From Gemmatimonadaceae bacterium (lineage in GTDB: Bacteria > Gemmatimonadota > Gemmatimonadetes > Gemmatimonadales > Gemmatimonadaceae): DNA of 64,000 nucleotides. The notes under the pieces were generated by a model. The model searched no databases. It was given only the letters and a program-made list of their open reading frames with translations, and was not told the origin of the DNA. Shown here piece after piece: positions 1 through 8,834 of this stretch. The translations under genes and the position numbers were made by a program. The DNA lies in NCBI GenBank assembly GCA_019637355.1, contig JAHBVT010000001.1:3069192-3133191 (forward strand). Reading direction: 5' to 3'. Within the stretch, counting starts at the first letter, position 1; each line of letters opens with the position of its first letter.

Positions 1-1
1 C

Positions 2-121
2 GTGCGTGGATATCCGACGTCGTTTCTGCTCGACCGCCAAGGACGCATCCGGCACACGGTGATCGGGCCAGTGGCGCCGGTGAGCCTCGAGCCCGCCGTG
101 CGCCGGCTACTGGCCGAGTAG
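2..121 (+). CDS. Thioredoxin/TlpA-like protein, C-terminal fragment
   Basis: Only the last 39 codons are inside the window; the start lies to the left. The readable part contains YPTSFLLDRQGRIR, the cis-proline loop and following strand of a TlpA/ResA-type thioredoxin fold, and ends VRRLLAE with a TAG stop. Such proteins act as periplasmic thiol-disulfide oxidoreductases. The CXXC active site is outside the window, so a redox role cannot be confirmed. Confidence 0.55.
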   Translation: MRGYPTSFLLDRQGRIRHTVIGPVAPVSLEPAVRRLLAE

Positions 122-208
122 GTGAATCACCGACTTGCCGCTCGGCGCCGCCATCGTAATATTACTTGTTGGTTATACGACGATTGACAATCCCAGCCGG
201 AGCACGCG

Positions 209-679
209 ATGGGCACGTACCACGCCACGATCAAGTGGAACCGCGGCAACGACGAGTTCCTCCGCCAGAAGTACTCGCGCGGCCACACCTGGCACTTCGA
301 CGAAGGCATCACCGTGCCGGCGTCGGCCTCGCCGCTGGTCCTGCGCGCGCCGCTTTCGGTGGCCGCTGCGGTGGACCCCGAGGAGGCCCTCGTCGCCTCA
401 CTCAGCAGTTGCCATATGCTTTTTGCGCTCTCGCACCTCTCCAAGCACGGCGCGGTCGTCGAGTCGTACGAAGACGCGGCCGAGGGCGTGATGGAGAAGC
501 GACCCGACGGCAAGACGGCATTGGTGCGCGTCACGCTCAAGCCGGTGATCACCGTCAGCGCCAACGCGCCGGACGCCGAGACCTTCGCCAAGCTGCATCA
601 CGACGCGCACGAGGAGTGCTACATCGCCAACTCGGTGAACTTCCCGGTGCTCGTGGAGCCGCAGCTGGTCGTCCGCTGA
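209..679 (+). CDS. OsmC/Ohr family peroxiredoxin
   Basis: 156 residues, the usual size for OsmC-family proteins, which reduce organic hydroperoxides with two conserved cysteines. Both are visible: one in SSCHMLFAL near residue 70 and one in EECYIANS near residue 135. The early arginine/glutamate region and the AVDPEEALVASLSSC stretch are typical. The ATG follows a CCGGAGCACGCG leader. It converges on the next gene with a strong GC hairpin between them. A general oxidative-stress enzyme; substrate not readable from sequence. Confidence 0.9.
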   Translation: MGTYHATIKWNRGNDEFLRQKYSRGHTWHFDEGITVPASASPLVLRAPLSVAAAVDPEEALVASLSSCHMLFALSHLSKHGAVVESYEDAAEGVMEKRPDGKTALVRVTLKPVITVSANAPDAETFAKLHHDAHEECYIANSVNFPVLVEPQLVVR

Positions 680-717
680 GTGCGCGGCGGGCGCGCCGCT
701 GCGGCGCGCCCGCTCAG
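675..717. terminator. Hairpin between convergent genes
   Basis: A perfect 12-bp GC stem (GCGGGCGCGCCG / CGGCGCGCCCGC) with a 3-base loop lies between the convergent OsmC and bestrophin-like stops, flanked by a CTGAG/CTCAG extension. There is no clear T run, as is common in high-G+C genomes. It could work for both directions. Confidence 0.55.
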
Positions 718-1532
718 TCCGCCACGAGGATGCCGCGCACGTCGCGCGCGATCACCTGGCCGAGCTCGTCCAGCGGCAGGTCGTTCTTGTCCGTGCCGAA
801 GGGCTCCTCGATCTCGCCCGCCAGCAGCTCGAGCCCCATCGTCGCGAAGAACGTGAACATACAGGCGATCACCGTGCCGTAGCCGAACTCGAGCACCAGC
901 CCGAACGGCATAACGAACGCGTACAGCAGCACGAACTGCTTCACGTAGCTCGAATACGAGAACGGGATCGGCGTGTTGCGGATGCGTTCGCAGGAGCCGG
1001 CGATGTCGTCGAACTGCTGCAGCAGCGGCGTGAGGCGCAGCAGCGCGTCCGGACCAAGCGCCCCGCCCTCGGCGTCCTGCCGGACCTCGGCGTGGAGCTC
1101 GCTCAGCAGGCGGTTCGGCAGGTGCGGGCCCTGGCTACCCACGGGCCGGCGCAGGTGCGTCGCCAGGGTCGGCGGGAAGTCGGCGAGCAGCGTCGCGTAG
1201 CGCGCCCGGCGCTCCAGCGGCGCGGCGGCGAGATGCCGAGACAGCCCGCGCGAGACGTTCACGAGCTGGCCCCAGAGGCGTCGCCCCTCCCACCAGCGTT
1301 CGTAGGCCGTGTTGGTGCGGAACACCAACAAGAGGCCGAGGATGATGCCGAGGATGGAGAGGAACGAGGGCCCCAGCGGGACCGCCACGCGGAACAGGTC
1401 GGTCTCCACCCAGACCACCAAGGCGGCCCAGGCACCGGCGCCGAGCACGTCGAAGAACAGCGTCCGGAAGACCGGGCTCCGCGGGAAATCCAGCAGCACG
1501 CGGACCCACTGCTTGGGGTCGTAGGCGATCAT
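714..1532 (-). CDS. Bestrophin-like (UPF0187) membrane channel
   Basis: 272 residues from the ATG at 1532 (MIAYDPKQWVRVL), the family's usual start. Bestrophin hallmarks are present: an N-terminal W-rich helix, the LGLLLVFRTNTAYERWWEGR segment where the first membrane helix meets a conserved FRTNxAYxRWWEGR motif, and a late PIPFSYSSYVKQFVLLY helix. Bacterial members are homopentameric ion channels, some sodium- or anion-selective. Stands alone; divergent from the hydrolase that starts at 1570. Confidence 0.88.
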   Translation of the reverse strand: MIAYDPKQWVRVLLDFPRSPVFRTLFFDVLGAGAWAALVVWVETDLFRVAVPLGPSFLSILGIILGLLLVFRTNTAYERWWEGRRLWGQLVNVSRGLSRHLAAAPLERRARYATLLADFPPTLATHLRRPVGSQGPHLPNRLLSELHAEVRQDAEGGALGPDALLRLTPLLQQFDDIAGSCERIRNTPIPFSYSSYVKQFVLLYAFVMPFGLVLEFGYGTVIACMFTFFATMGLELLAGEIEEPFGTDKNDLPLDELGQVIARDVRGILVAD

Positions 1533-1569
1533 ACCGATATTATACCGAGTCCCCGAACCCCCATCGCCT

Positions 1570-2616
1570 ATGCGCTCCGCCATCCTCGCCCTGCTCCTGA
1601 CCGCCTCGGCCACCGCCGCCGCCGCCCAGCAGCGGCCCGTGCCGATGGACAGCGCCCGCGCCCGCCAGCTCTACGTGAGCAACCGGCCGGAAGACCATCC
1701 GGTGGCCAACTACGCGCAGCACATCGCCGCCAAGGCGCGCACCGACAGCATCTTCGCCGCGCGCTCGGCCGGCGTGATGCGCTACGAGAAGATCACGTAC
1801 CGCTCGCAGGTGGACGGGCTCGAGATTCCGGCCTACGTGTTCTCGCCGCTGACCACGCGCCCGCGCGGACACGCGGCGATGGTCTGGGTGCACGGCGGCG
1901 TGCACGGCAACTGGGACCAGAACTACCTGCCGTTCATCATCGAGGCGGTGCAGCGCGGATATGTGATCCTCGCGCCGGAGTACCGCGGTTCCACCGGCTA
2001 CGGCGAGGCGCACCACAACGCCATCGACTACGGCGGCAAGGAGCTTGACGACGTCGAGACGGCGCACAGCGTGCTGCAGGCGCGGCCCGAGGTGGACCCG
2101 GCTCGCATCGGCATTATGGGCTGGAGCCACGGCGGCTTCATCACCGCGCACCTGCTGATGCGCGGGGCGCGCACGAAGTTCGTCGCCGGCGTCGCGATGG
2201 TGCCGACGACCAACCTCGTCTTCCGGCTGTCGTACAAGGGCCCGGGCTACCAGCGCTCGTTCAGCACGCAGGAGGGCATCCGCGGCCTGCCCTTCGAGCG
2301 CCGCGAGGAGTACATCAAGCGCTCACCATACTACCACGTGGATTCGCTCGCGCGTCCGATCCTCGTGCACGTGGCCACCAACGACACCGACGCCGACTTC
2401 GTGGAGTCGCAGCCGCTGATCGACGCGTTGCGTGCCCGCAAGCCGGAGCTCTCCGAGACCAAGGTCTACGTGGATCCCACGCCGGGCCCGGCCAGCGGCG
2501 GACACACCTTCAACCGCCGCGTGAACCGCGAGACGCTGTTGCGCGACGATTCGCCGGAGCAGATCGACTCCTGGAACCTCACCTGGGCCTTCCTCGAGAA
2601 ATGGCTCAAGCCGTGA
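1570..2616 (+). CDS. Secreted S9-type alpha/beta hydrolase
   Basis: 348 residues with a signal peptide (MRSAILALLLTASATAAAAQQ). The alpha/beta-hydrolase core shows HGGVHGNWDQ (oxyanion region), the nucleophile elbow GWSHGG, an acidic residue region around NDTDAD and a late GGHTFNRR histidine, consistent with a Ser-Asp-His triad of the prolyl oligopeptidase/dipeptidyl peptidase class. No beta-propeller precedes it, so it is a stand-alone catalytic domain. Probably a periplasmic peptidase or esterase; substrate unknown. Confidence 0.82.
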   Translation: MRSAILALLLTASATAAAAQQRPVPMDSARARQLYVSNRPEDHPVANYAQHIAAKARTDSIFAARSAGVMRYEKITYRSQVDGLEIPAYVFSPLTTRPRGHAAMVWVHGGVHGNWDQNYLPFIIEAVQRGYVILAPEYRGSTGYGEAHHNAIDYGGKELDDVETAHSVLQARPEVDPARIGIMGWSHGGFITAHLLMRGARTKFVAGVAMVPTTNLVFRLSYKGPGYQRSFSTQEGIRGLPFERREEYIKRSPYYHVDSLARPILVHVATNDTDADFVESQPLIDALRARKPELSETKVYVDPTPGPASGGHTFNRRVNRETLLRDDSPEQIDSWNLTWAFLEKWLKP

Positions 2617-2620
2617 CCTC

Positions 2621-3883
2621 GTGAGCGCGCCGCTGGCGGAGCACCGCGCGGGCTTCGACGACCGCGTCCGCTTCCTCACGGAGCTGGCGCGGCGGCTGCA
2701 CGTGGTCGGGGTGTCGGCCTCGCGCCTGGAAGGTGCGGTGCGCTCCGTCGCGCTGAGCATCGGCGTGCGGGCCGAGATCTGGTCCACGCCCACCGGCCTG
2801 CTGCTCTCGCTCAGCGAAGCGGCGACGCCCAACGCCACGCAGGAGACGCGCGTGCTGCGGCTCGAACCGGGCGACATCCAGCTTGGCGCGCTGGCCAAGC
2901 TCGATGCCATTTCCGAATCGGTGGCGGCGGGCACGATGAGCCTCACCGACGCGTGGGACGCAATGCACGCGCTCGACCGACCGGTGAGCATCAAGCAGCA
3001 GTTGGCGACGGTGGGGGCATTCGGATTGGCGGCCGCCGGCGTGGCCGGCCTGCTGCGCACCGCGTGGATCGACGTGTCAGTGGCGGCGGTGATCGGGTTG
3101 GTGATCGGCTGGCTGGCGATCCTCAGCAACACGCGACCGCATCTCTCGGCGGCCTTCGAGGCCGTGGCGGCGCTGGTGGCGACATCGCTGGCGACGGCCT
3201 TTGCGCACTTCGTGGCGCCGCTGTCGCTGCAGACCGTCATCGTCGCGGCGCTGATCGTGCTGATGCCCGGCCTCTCGCTCACCACGGCGGTGTCGGAGCT
3301 CGCGTCGAATCAGCTCGTGACCGGGACCACGCGCTTCGCCGGCGCGCTGACCGTGCTGCTCAAGCTCACGTTCGGGTCGGTGGCGGCGTCGCAGCTGATG
3401 CTCGCGATCGGCTGGACGCCGATGCCGGGGACGCCGGAAGCCTTGCCCAAGTGGGTGGAGCTGATCGCGATGGTCGCGGCGGCCGCGTCCTTCGCGGTGC
3501 TCTTCCGCGCCTCGCGCCGCGACATCCCGCTGGTGATGGGTTCGGCGATCCTCGGCTACGTGCTCACACGCTTGGGGTCTGGGTGGTTGGGGCCCGTGGC
3601 GACGGGGACTTTCGCGGGGTCGGTGTTCTTCTCGAGCCTCCTGATGGCGGCGCTCGCCAACCTGTACGGGCGGCTGCGGGGCCGGCCGGGGACGCTGGTG
3701 CGCGTGCCCGGGATTATGCTCCTCGTGCCGGGGTCGGTGGGTTTCCGGGCCCTCAGCTTCGTGATGGAAAAGGACTACACGCTCGGCTTCGACACCCTCG
3801 TCGCGGTGCTCAGCGCCATCCTCGCCTTGGTCGCGGGGTTGCTGTTCGGGAGCCTTTTGGTCCCCCCCAGGCGCCATCTATAG
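2621..3883 (+). CDS. Threonine/serine exporter family protein (ThrE-like)
   Basis: 420 residues starting at GTG 2621, four bases after the previous stop. The N-terminal ~120 residues match the soluble DUF1212 domain (FLTELARRLHVVGVSASRLE, YWS-like motif IWSTPTGLLLS). The rest holds about ten hydrophobic segments, including LPGLSLT-like IVLMPGLSLTTAVSELAS. The second half resembles ThrE_2, so both halves of the exporter are fused in one chain. Likely exports threonine, serine or related small amino acids across the inner membrane. Confidence 0.82.
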   Translation: MSAPLAEHRAGFDDRVRFLTELARRLHVVGVSASRLEGAVRSVALSIGVRAEIWSTPTGLLLSLSEAATPNATQETRVLRLEPGDIQLGALAKLDAISESVAAGTMSLTDAWDAMHALDRPVSIKQQLATVGAFGLAAAGVAGLLRTAWIDVSVAAVIGLVIGWLAILSNTRPHLSAAFEAVAALVATSLATAFAHFVAPLSLQTVIVAALIVLMPGLSLTTAVSELASNQLVTGTTRFAGALTVLLKLTFGSVAASQLMLAIGWTPMPGTPEALPKWVELIAMVAAAASFAVLFRASRRDIPLVMGSAILGYVLTRLGSGWLGPVATGTFAGSVFFSSLLMAALANLYGRLRGRPGTLVRVPGIMLLVPGSVGFRALSFVMEKDYTLGFDTLVAVLSAILALVAGLLFGSLLVPPRRHL

Positions 3884-3974
3884 AAGGGGAGGGGGGCCAC
3901 ATTGCCCCTCGGCGGGGTAAATTGGGGGGTTGCCCGGGTGACCGGGCCTGTTCGCTGACCGTCGTCCCCCTGCA

Positions 3975-4478
3975 ATGCGCGCGTTTCGCTCCCTGTCCGT
4001 CCTGATCGTCGTGGCCTTCGTTGCGAGTTGCCTCGACGGTGCGCCGTTCGAGCCCAATATCGAGAAGGTCTACTTCGACCCCGCGCTCAACGTGAACTTG
4101 GCGGCCTCGACCAAGACCGCGTCGGGGCTGTACTTTCGGGATCTTCAGGTTGGCGACGGGACGGAAGTCCTGATGGTCAACGGCGACTCGGTCGGTGTGC
4201 GTTATACCGGTAAGCTTCGCAATGCAGTACAGTTCGACAGCAACGTAGACGCTACGACGCCCCTGCGGTTCCGGACGGGATCCGGCTCGATGATCGCGGG
4301 CTTCGATGAAGGTGTGCGCGGGATGCGGGTCAACGGCCGACGCCAGTTGATTATCCCGCCGGAACTCGCCTATGGCCGCGCCGGCCGCACGGGCATTCCG
4401 CCCAACAGCATCCTCGTCTTCGAAGTCACGCTGCAATTCATCTACGACTCGGATTCGACCCCAGCCCCCGTCCCGTGA
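3975..4478 (+). CDS. FKBP-type peptidyl-prolyl isomerase, lipoprotein
   Basis: 167 residues. The signal ends in a lipobox (VVAFVASC), so the protein is likely lipid-anchored in the envelope. The FKBP fold is clear: SVGVRYTGKLRNAVQFDSN, MIAGFDEGVRGMRVNGRRQL, IPPELAYGRAGRTGIPPNSILVFEVTL. The catalytic aromatic and Asp positions are kept. Periplasmic proline isomerase or chaperone. Its stop overlaps the next start in a GTGA junction, so the two are translated together. Confidence 0.9.
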   Translation: MRAFRSLSVLIVVAFVASCLDGAPFEPNIEKVYFDPALNVNLAASTKTASGLYFRDLQVGDGTEVLMVNGDSVGVRYTGKLRNAVQFDSNVDATTPLRFRTGSGSMIAGFDEGVRGMRVNGRRQLIIPPELAYGRAGRTGIPPNSILVFEVTLQFIYDSDSTPAPVP

Positions 4479-5485
4479 AGAACGCAAATCCCACCATCGC
4501 CAGCACTGACTGGAAGGCGATTGTCGCGAAGTACGCCGGTGCTGACGTTCGCGTCTCGCTCTGGCAACTGTTCTCGACGCTGTTCCTGCTGTTCTCGGCG
4601 GTGTATATCGCCTATTGGCTGTTCGATTACGCGTGGTGGGCGAGCGCGCTGATGGTGATCCCGATCGCCGGGCTGCAGACGCGCACGTTCATCTTTATGC
4701 ACGATTGTGCGCACGGCTCGTTCCTCCCCTGGTCCAAGGCCAACGACGCAGTGGGCTTCATTACCGGCGTGCTGACCTTCACGCCCTATCAGGCCTGGCG
4801 CCGCGAGCACGCCATCCACCACGCCTCGTCGGGCGACCTCGACCATCGCGGCTGGGGTGACGTGACGACGCTGACGGTGGCCGAGTACCAGGCGCTTTCG
4901 CGTTGGGGCAGGTTCAAGTACCGGCTGTACCGCCACCCGATCGTGCTCTTCGGCATCGGGCCGCTGCACCTGATGGTGCTGCAGCGTTTCCGCTTCCTGC
5001 CCAGCGAGGCCGCCGGGGCGAAGCAACTCTGGAACATCTGGATGACCAACGCGGCGATGGTCGGCCTGGCCGTCATCGCGTATATGGTGCTCGACTGGCG
5101 TTCGGTGTGGTTGCTCTACGTGCCGGGCTTCTACGTCGCCGGCGCCGTGGGCATCTGGCTCTTCTACGTGCAGCACCAGTTCGAGGAAGCGTACTGGGAG
5201 CGGAGCAAGACCTGGGACTACGCGACCGCCGCGATTACCGGCAGCACGCACCTCAAGCTGCCGGCGGTGCTCAACTGGTTCACCGGCCACATCGGCTTGC
5301 ACCACGTGCATCACCTCGGCCCCAAGATCCCGAACTACAAGCTGAAGAAGGCGCACGAGGAGAATCCGGTGTTCCAGGAAGCGCCGGTGATCACGCTGAA
5401 GTCGGCGCTCAAGTCGCTGCGCCTCGCGCTGTGGGACGAGGAGCGCGGCCGGATGATCGGGTTCCGGGAGTTGCGGACGAACTGA
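4475..5485 (+). CDS. Fatty acid desaturase
   Basis: 336 residues, GTG start overlapping the FKBP stop (GTGA). All three histidine boxes of membrane di-iron desaturases are visible: HDCAH, HAIHH (with DHRGWGD just after) and HHVHH near the C-terminus. Two hydrophobic hairpins flank them. It likely introduces a double bond into acyl chains of membrane lipids, using an electron carrier encoded elsewhere. Regiospecificity cannot be read from sequence. Confidence 0.9.
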   Translation: MKNANPTIASTDWKAIVAKYAGADVRVSLWQLFSTLFLLFSAVYIAYWLFDYAWWASALMVIPIAGLQTRTFIFMHDCAHGSFLPWSKANDAVGFITGVLTFTPYQAWRREHAIHHASSGDLDHRGWGDVTTLTVAEYQALSRWGRFKYRLYRHPIVLFGIGPLHLMVLQRFRFLPSEAAGAKQLWNIWMTNAAMVGLAVIAYMVLDWRSVWLLYVPGFYVAGAVGIWLFYVQHQFEEAYWERSKTWDYATAAITGSTHLKLPAVLNWFTGHIGLHHVHHLGPKIPNYKLKKAHEENPVFQEAPVITLKSALKSLRLALWDEERGRMIGFRELRTN

Positions 5486-5509
5486 GCCCGGCTTGGGGCG
5501 TGCCAGGGC

Positions 5510-6766
5510 TTAAGGTGTCGGTTGCTGTAGGACCTTGAGCCCGCCGAGCCCAGCGGCCACGAACAGCGAGCCGCCGTAGACCCCCACCATATTGCTCGAC
5601 ACGCCGGGCAGGTCGAGGCGACCGATGGGCGTGATGGCGGGGGTCAGGTTCTGCGCCGTGCTCGACCAATTCCCGCGCGCCACCCACACGCCGGCGCCAC
5701 CGTTCGCGGCGTACGCGTACGAGCCGCTGACGGCCACCGCGTTGGTCACGGCGTCGTCGTCGTGCACGCCCGGTACGCCGGCGGGGCTGCCCCAGCTCAT
5801 CAGCTTGGTGCCCGTCACGCTGCCATTCTGCCGAATGCGCGCAAAGACGACGCCCGAGTCGCCAGCGGCGACGAAGGCCCAGTTGGCTACGTTGGCAATC
5901 GTCGCCTTGTGACCGGGAGCCGTGAGCCCGCCGACCCCGAACTCACTAATGAACTTCTGGCTCGCGGCGTCGTACAGGCGCATCCGCGCATCCGAACCGA
6001 GCAAGGCGGTCACGACGCTACCGTTCACGGACACCGCGCGAACGTCGGCGAGCGTCTCCTGCATCGTGATCTCGAGCGTGGCGGCGTCCAGCACCGTGAG
6101 GCCACCGGGCCGCTTCTCGCTCGTGCCCGATGCGACCCAGACGTTTCCTTGGGCAACGGCGATGCCCGTGACGACGTGGCTGGGCACCGCGACGCGGACA
6201 CTACGCGTGCTCAGGCGACCGCTCTCGTCCAGTTGGATCGTCTCCAGCACCGCCGTCGCGTCCGGATACTTCTCGTTGGCGGTCACCGTGCCGAGGTAGA
6301 GGCGATCGCCTTCCACTGCCATCGTCGTGATCTTGGTGTCGCTAAACCGGGCCGACGAGATGAGGCTCGGTTTCCAGGGCGTCGAGATGTCGAACACATC
6401 GACCGCGCCGACCAGCGTCTCACCGGCGGGCGCATACGATACGTAGGCCCGTGTGCCGCGGAATGCGATGTGACTGGCTGGCAGCGTGATTGAGGAGACG
6501 ACGGGCGCGTCGATGGTGACCTGGAGCTTGTAGCTCATCTCGTTGTCGTCACCCTTGATGGAGACGAGGTACGGATTCGTCGAGACGATGCCGACCGCGC
6601 TGCCACCCGCATCGTGCACGCGCGCGGCCAACACGGCTGGGGAGTTCTCGATTGTCACACCGGGCCGCGATTCGAAGAGGGAGTTCCGCGGGGCGATGGG
6701 CGAATCGCCCTGGCAGGCGCTGAGGGCGAGGATTGCGGCGGGGGCGAGCAGCTTGATGTGGCGCAT
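5510..6766 (-). CDS. Lipoprotein with LVIVD/beta-propeller-like repeats
   Basis: 418 residues from the ATG at 6766. Signal peptide with lipobox (AILALSAC), then repeats of ~45 residues with the pattern hydrophobic-x-VSVxGxxxYV and xVDVFDISTPxxPS (near residues 135-150), as in LVIVD-repeat and YncE-like propellers. It should be an envelope-exposed beta-propeller of unknown partner. Monocistronic; it faces away from the pilus locus across a 320-bp spacer. Confidence 0.7.
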   Translation of the reverse strand: MRHIKLLAPAAILALSACQGDSPIAPRNSLFESRPGVTIENSPAVLAARVHDAGGSAVGIVSTNPYLVSIKGDDNEMSYKLQVTIDAPVVSSITLPASHIAFRGTRAYVSYAPAGETLVGAVDVFDISTPWKPSLISSARFSDTKITTMAVEGDRLYLGTVTANEKYPDATAVLETIQLDESGRLSTRSVRVAVPSHVVTGIAVAQGNVWVASGTSEKRPGGLTVLDAATLEITMQETLADVRAVSVNGSVVTALLGSDARMRLYDAASQKFISEFGVGGLTAPGHKATIANVANWAFVAAGDSGVVFARIRQNGSVTGTKLMSWGSPAGVPGVHDDDAVTNAVAVSGSYAYAANGGAGVWVARGNWSSTAQNLTPAITPIGRLDLPGVSSNMVGVYGGSLFVAAGLGGLKVLQQPTP

Positions 6767-7086
6767 AGTCAGGTTTGGTTGATTGGACGCCCCGAATATT
6801 GACACTGGCCACTTTCGACACAACAAAGGCCGTTCTATCGTGATAGATCCAGCGAGTTCAGTGTTGGACCGCAACTCGGGAATGGCTGTGAGTGACCCGT
6901 TTGAGGCGGCAGGCAAGCAAAGTCTCCAAGTGTCACATTGTGCGACACTGACTAGTTTCTGCTTGGCATCTGGGCCTCACGCAGTTAGGGTTCGCTTGTG
7001 ACGCGGGGTTGCCTCGCGTCACGGTTGCTGAATCACCGGGCTGTTTTCAGCAGCCTCGGTATCCCCTTTTCGGAGGTCGTCCCACG
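6767..7086. promoter_or_regulatory. Divergent spacer upstream of the pilus locus
   Basis: A 320-bp gap between the lipoprotein and the first pilus gene. It holds an inverted repeat AGTGTC-n9-GACACT at 6929-6949, a candidate operator, and a perfect 8-bp stem GTGACGCG/CGCGTCAC at 6998-7022 that would sit in the 5' leader of the pilus mRNA. A GGAG ribosome site at 7073 precedes the ATG at 7087. No known riboswitch fold was recognised. Confidence 0.4.
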
Positions 7087-7617
7087 ATGCGCGTGTACTC
7101 AGCACTTTCTGCCCTTGTCGTTGCTCTCGCATTGGCCACCAACACCGCCAGCGCTCAAGTCAGCGGCAATATGACGGTGAACACCACAGTGGGCGCGGCG
7201 TTGGCGGTGTCTGCTGCGGGAGGCGCGGCCGGCCAGCTCCGCTTCGGTACCTTGGCGCAGGGCGCCGCGTCGACTACGGTCCTGCCCTCGGACGCGACTG
7301 CAGGCCGTTTTGACGTGATCGGCATCGCGAGCACGGCGCTCGACATCACGTTCACCGCGCTGCCCGCGACGCTGAACGGGCCGGCCGGCGCCACGATTGC
7401 GGTGACGAACTATCAGGCTTGCTTTACGGCCACGACGGTGAACGCCGGCTGCGCCGCGCAGGGCATCACGGTGGGTCCGTCGATGACCGGTGGGCCAGCG
7501 CTTTCGGCCGGCGGCGTCGGGTACGTGTGGATTGGTGCGACGCTCGGCGCCATCGGTGCTGGCCAGACCACCGGCGCATATACCGGTACGCTGTCGATTC
7601 AGATCGTCGCGTTGTAG
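7087..7617 (+). CDS. DUF4402-like pilus subunit, copy 1
   Basis: 176 residues with a signal peptide cut near ASAQ. The mature part has the small, Gly/Ala/Thr-rich beta-sandwich pattern of DUF4402/spore-coat-U-like subunits (LRFGTLAQG, ATAGRFDVIGI, TNYQACFTATTVNAGC) and ends in a beta strand LSIQIVAL. Two cysteines about 12 residues apart could form a disulfide. The chaperone and usher genes downstream say it is a pilin. It is the first of two near-identical tandem copies. Confidence 0.75.
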   Translation: MRVYSALSALVVALALATNTASAQVSGNMTVNTTVGAALAVSAAGGAAGQLRFGTLAQGAASTTVLPSDATAGRFDVIGIASTALDITFTALPATLNGPAGATIAVTNYQACFTATTVNAGCAAQGITVGPSMTGGPALSAGGVGYVWIGATLGAIGAGQTTGAYTGTLSIQIVAL

Positions 7618-7696
7618 CCGTCAGTGGGGCGACCACGTGCCGCTCCGCACTCCTTCTCGTCCAACATTGCACACTTCACTAGGGAGTAGACCCTCG

Positions 7697-8227
7697 ATGC
7701 AGCGTTTTTCTCGAGTTATTGCTGGAGTCGGTTTCCTGGTCCTCACTGCGAGCACCGTCTCGGCTCAAGTCAGCGCGAATATGACTGCGACCACCACGAT
7801 TGGTGCCGCGCTGGCGGTCTCCGCCGCCGGCGGTGTGACCGGTCAGGTCCGGTTCGGCACACTGGCGCAGGGTGCCGGCGCGACGACGGTGCTGCCGTCG
7901 GCCGCGACGGCAGGCCGCTTTGACGTCGTGGGCATCCCCAGTACCAGTCTCTCGATCACCTTCACGTCGCTGCCCGCGACGCTCAACGGTCCTGCGGGCG
8001 CCACGCTGTCGATGTCGAACTATCAGGCTTGTTTCACCACGACGACGGTCAATGCGGGCTGCACGGCGCAGGGCATCACGGTCGGACCCGCGATGACCGG
8101 TTCGCCCACACTGTCCGCCGGAGGGCTGGGCTACGTCTGGGTGGGCGCGACACTCGGTGCCGTCGGGGCCGGTCAGACCACTGGCACCTACACCGGAACG
8201 ATCTCGATTCAGATCGTCGCACTCTAG
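7697..8227 (+). CDS. DUF4402-like pilus subunit, copy 2
   Basis: 176 residues, exactly the length of the upstream gene and clearly its duplicate: the same FGTLAQGA, SLPATLNGPAGAT, YQACF, VNAGC and LSAGG blocks, with only scattered substitutions and a diverged signal peptide. Predicted to be secreted and chaperone-assembled. A GGGAG site lies before the ATG. The duplication may supply major and minor shaft subunits or phase/antigen variants. Confidence 0.75.
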   Translation: MQRFSRVIAGVGFLVLTASTVSAQVSANMTATTTIGAALAVSAAGGVTGQVRFGTLAQGAGATTVLPSAATAGRFDVVGIPSTSLSITFTSLPATLNGPAGATLSMSNYQACFTTTTVNAGCTAQGITVGPAMTGSPTLSAGGLGYVWVGATLGAVGAGQTTGTYTGTISIQIVAL

Positions 8228-8234
8228 GGTGTGA

Positions 8235-8834
8235 ATGCGCGCGAGTCCGTTTGCCGCGTTCGCCGATTCCCGCGCCTTGGCGCGGGTTTCGGCGTCTCGG
8301 TGTCCGTCCCATCAGGGGCATCGGCACTTGCGTTGCGCGCGAGGCTTGCATCGCTGGAGGCGCCTCGCGACGCTGCTGTTGACCGTCATCGCGACGGCGG
8401 TCATCGCCGCCGCTCAGCTCGAGGCGCAGCAGACCCTCCGCGCGAACGTCTTGCGTCCCTTGCAGTTCAATGCTGTATCGGGGGGAATAACGTCGGCCGG
8501 GTCCCTGCACGCGCCGAGCGACACCGGCGCATTTGAGGTGATCGGCCGTGCGGGCGCGCGCGTCGAAGTGTGGTTCAACCTTCCGGCCACCTTCAATGGG
8601 CCGCGGGGCGAGGTCGTGCCAGTGACCTTCGATGCCACGTCGGCTGCCTACTCGGCCGCGCAGACACCGGTCGACGGGCAGCGGTTCGACCCGAGACTGC
8701 GCCAGACGTTCACCGTGCCGTCCACCGGTCGGTTCTTGATCTACCTCGCCGGTCGCGTTGCGGTGCACGCGGCGCAGTTGCCGGGGCGCTATCACGCCCA
8801 GGTCGTTCTCTTTGCCAATGAGGTGCCGTGGTGA
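8235..8834 (+). CDS. Third pilus subunit (DUF4402-like, diverged)
   Basis: 199 residues. A long basic leader precedes a hydrophobic signal (LLLTVIATAVIAAAQLEAQ), so the true start may be later than 8235. The mature region keeps the subunit logic (LQFNAVSGGITSAGS, TGAFEVIGRAGARVEVWFN, LPGRYHAQVVLFAN) but lacks the paired cysteines. Position between shaft subunits and chaperone suggests an adaptor or tip subunit. Its TGA overlaps the next ATG (TGATG). Confidence 0.65.
   Translation: MRASPFAAFADSRALARVSASRCPSHQGHRHLRCARGLHRWRRLATLLLTVIATAVIAAAQLEAQQTLRANVLRPLQFNAVSGGITSAGSLHAPSDTGAFEVIGRAGARVEVWFNLPATFNGPRGEVVPVTFDATSAAYSAAQTPVDGQRFDPRLRQTFTVPSTGRFLIYLAGRVAVHAAQLPGRYHAQVVLFANEVPW

Noticed and set aside
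6960-7086. Possible c-di-GMP or other riboswitch before the pilus genes
   Set aside because: A strong hairpin is present, but the conserved GEMM core and tetraloop receptor are not seen.
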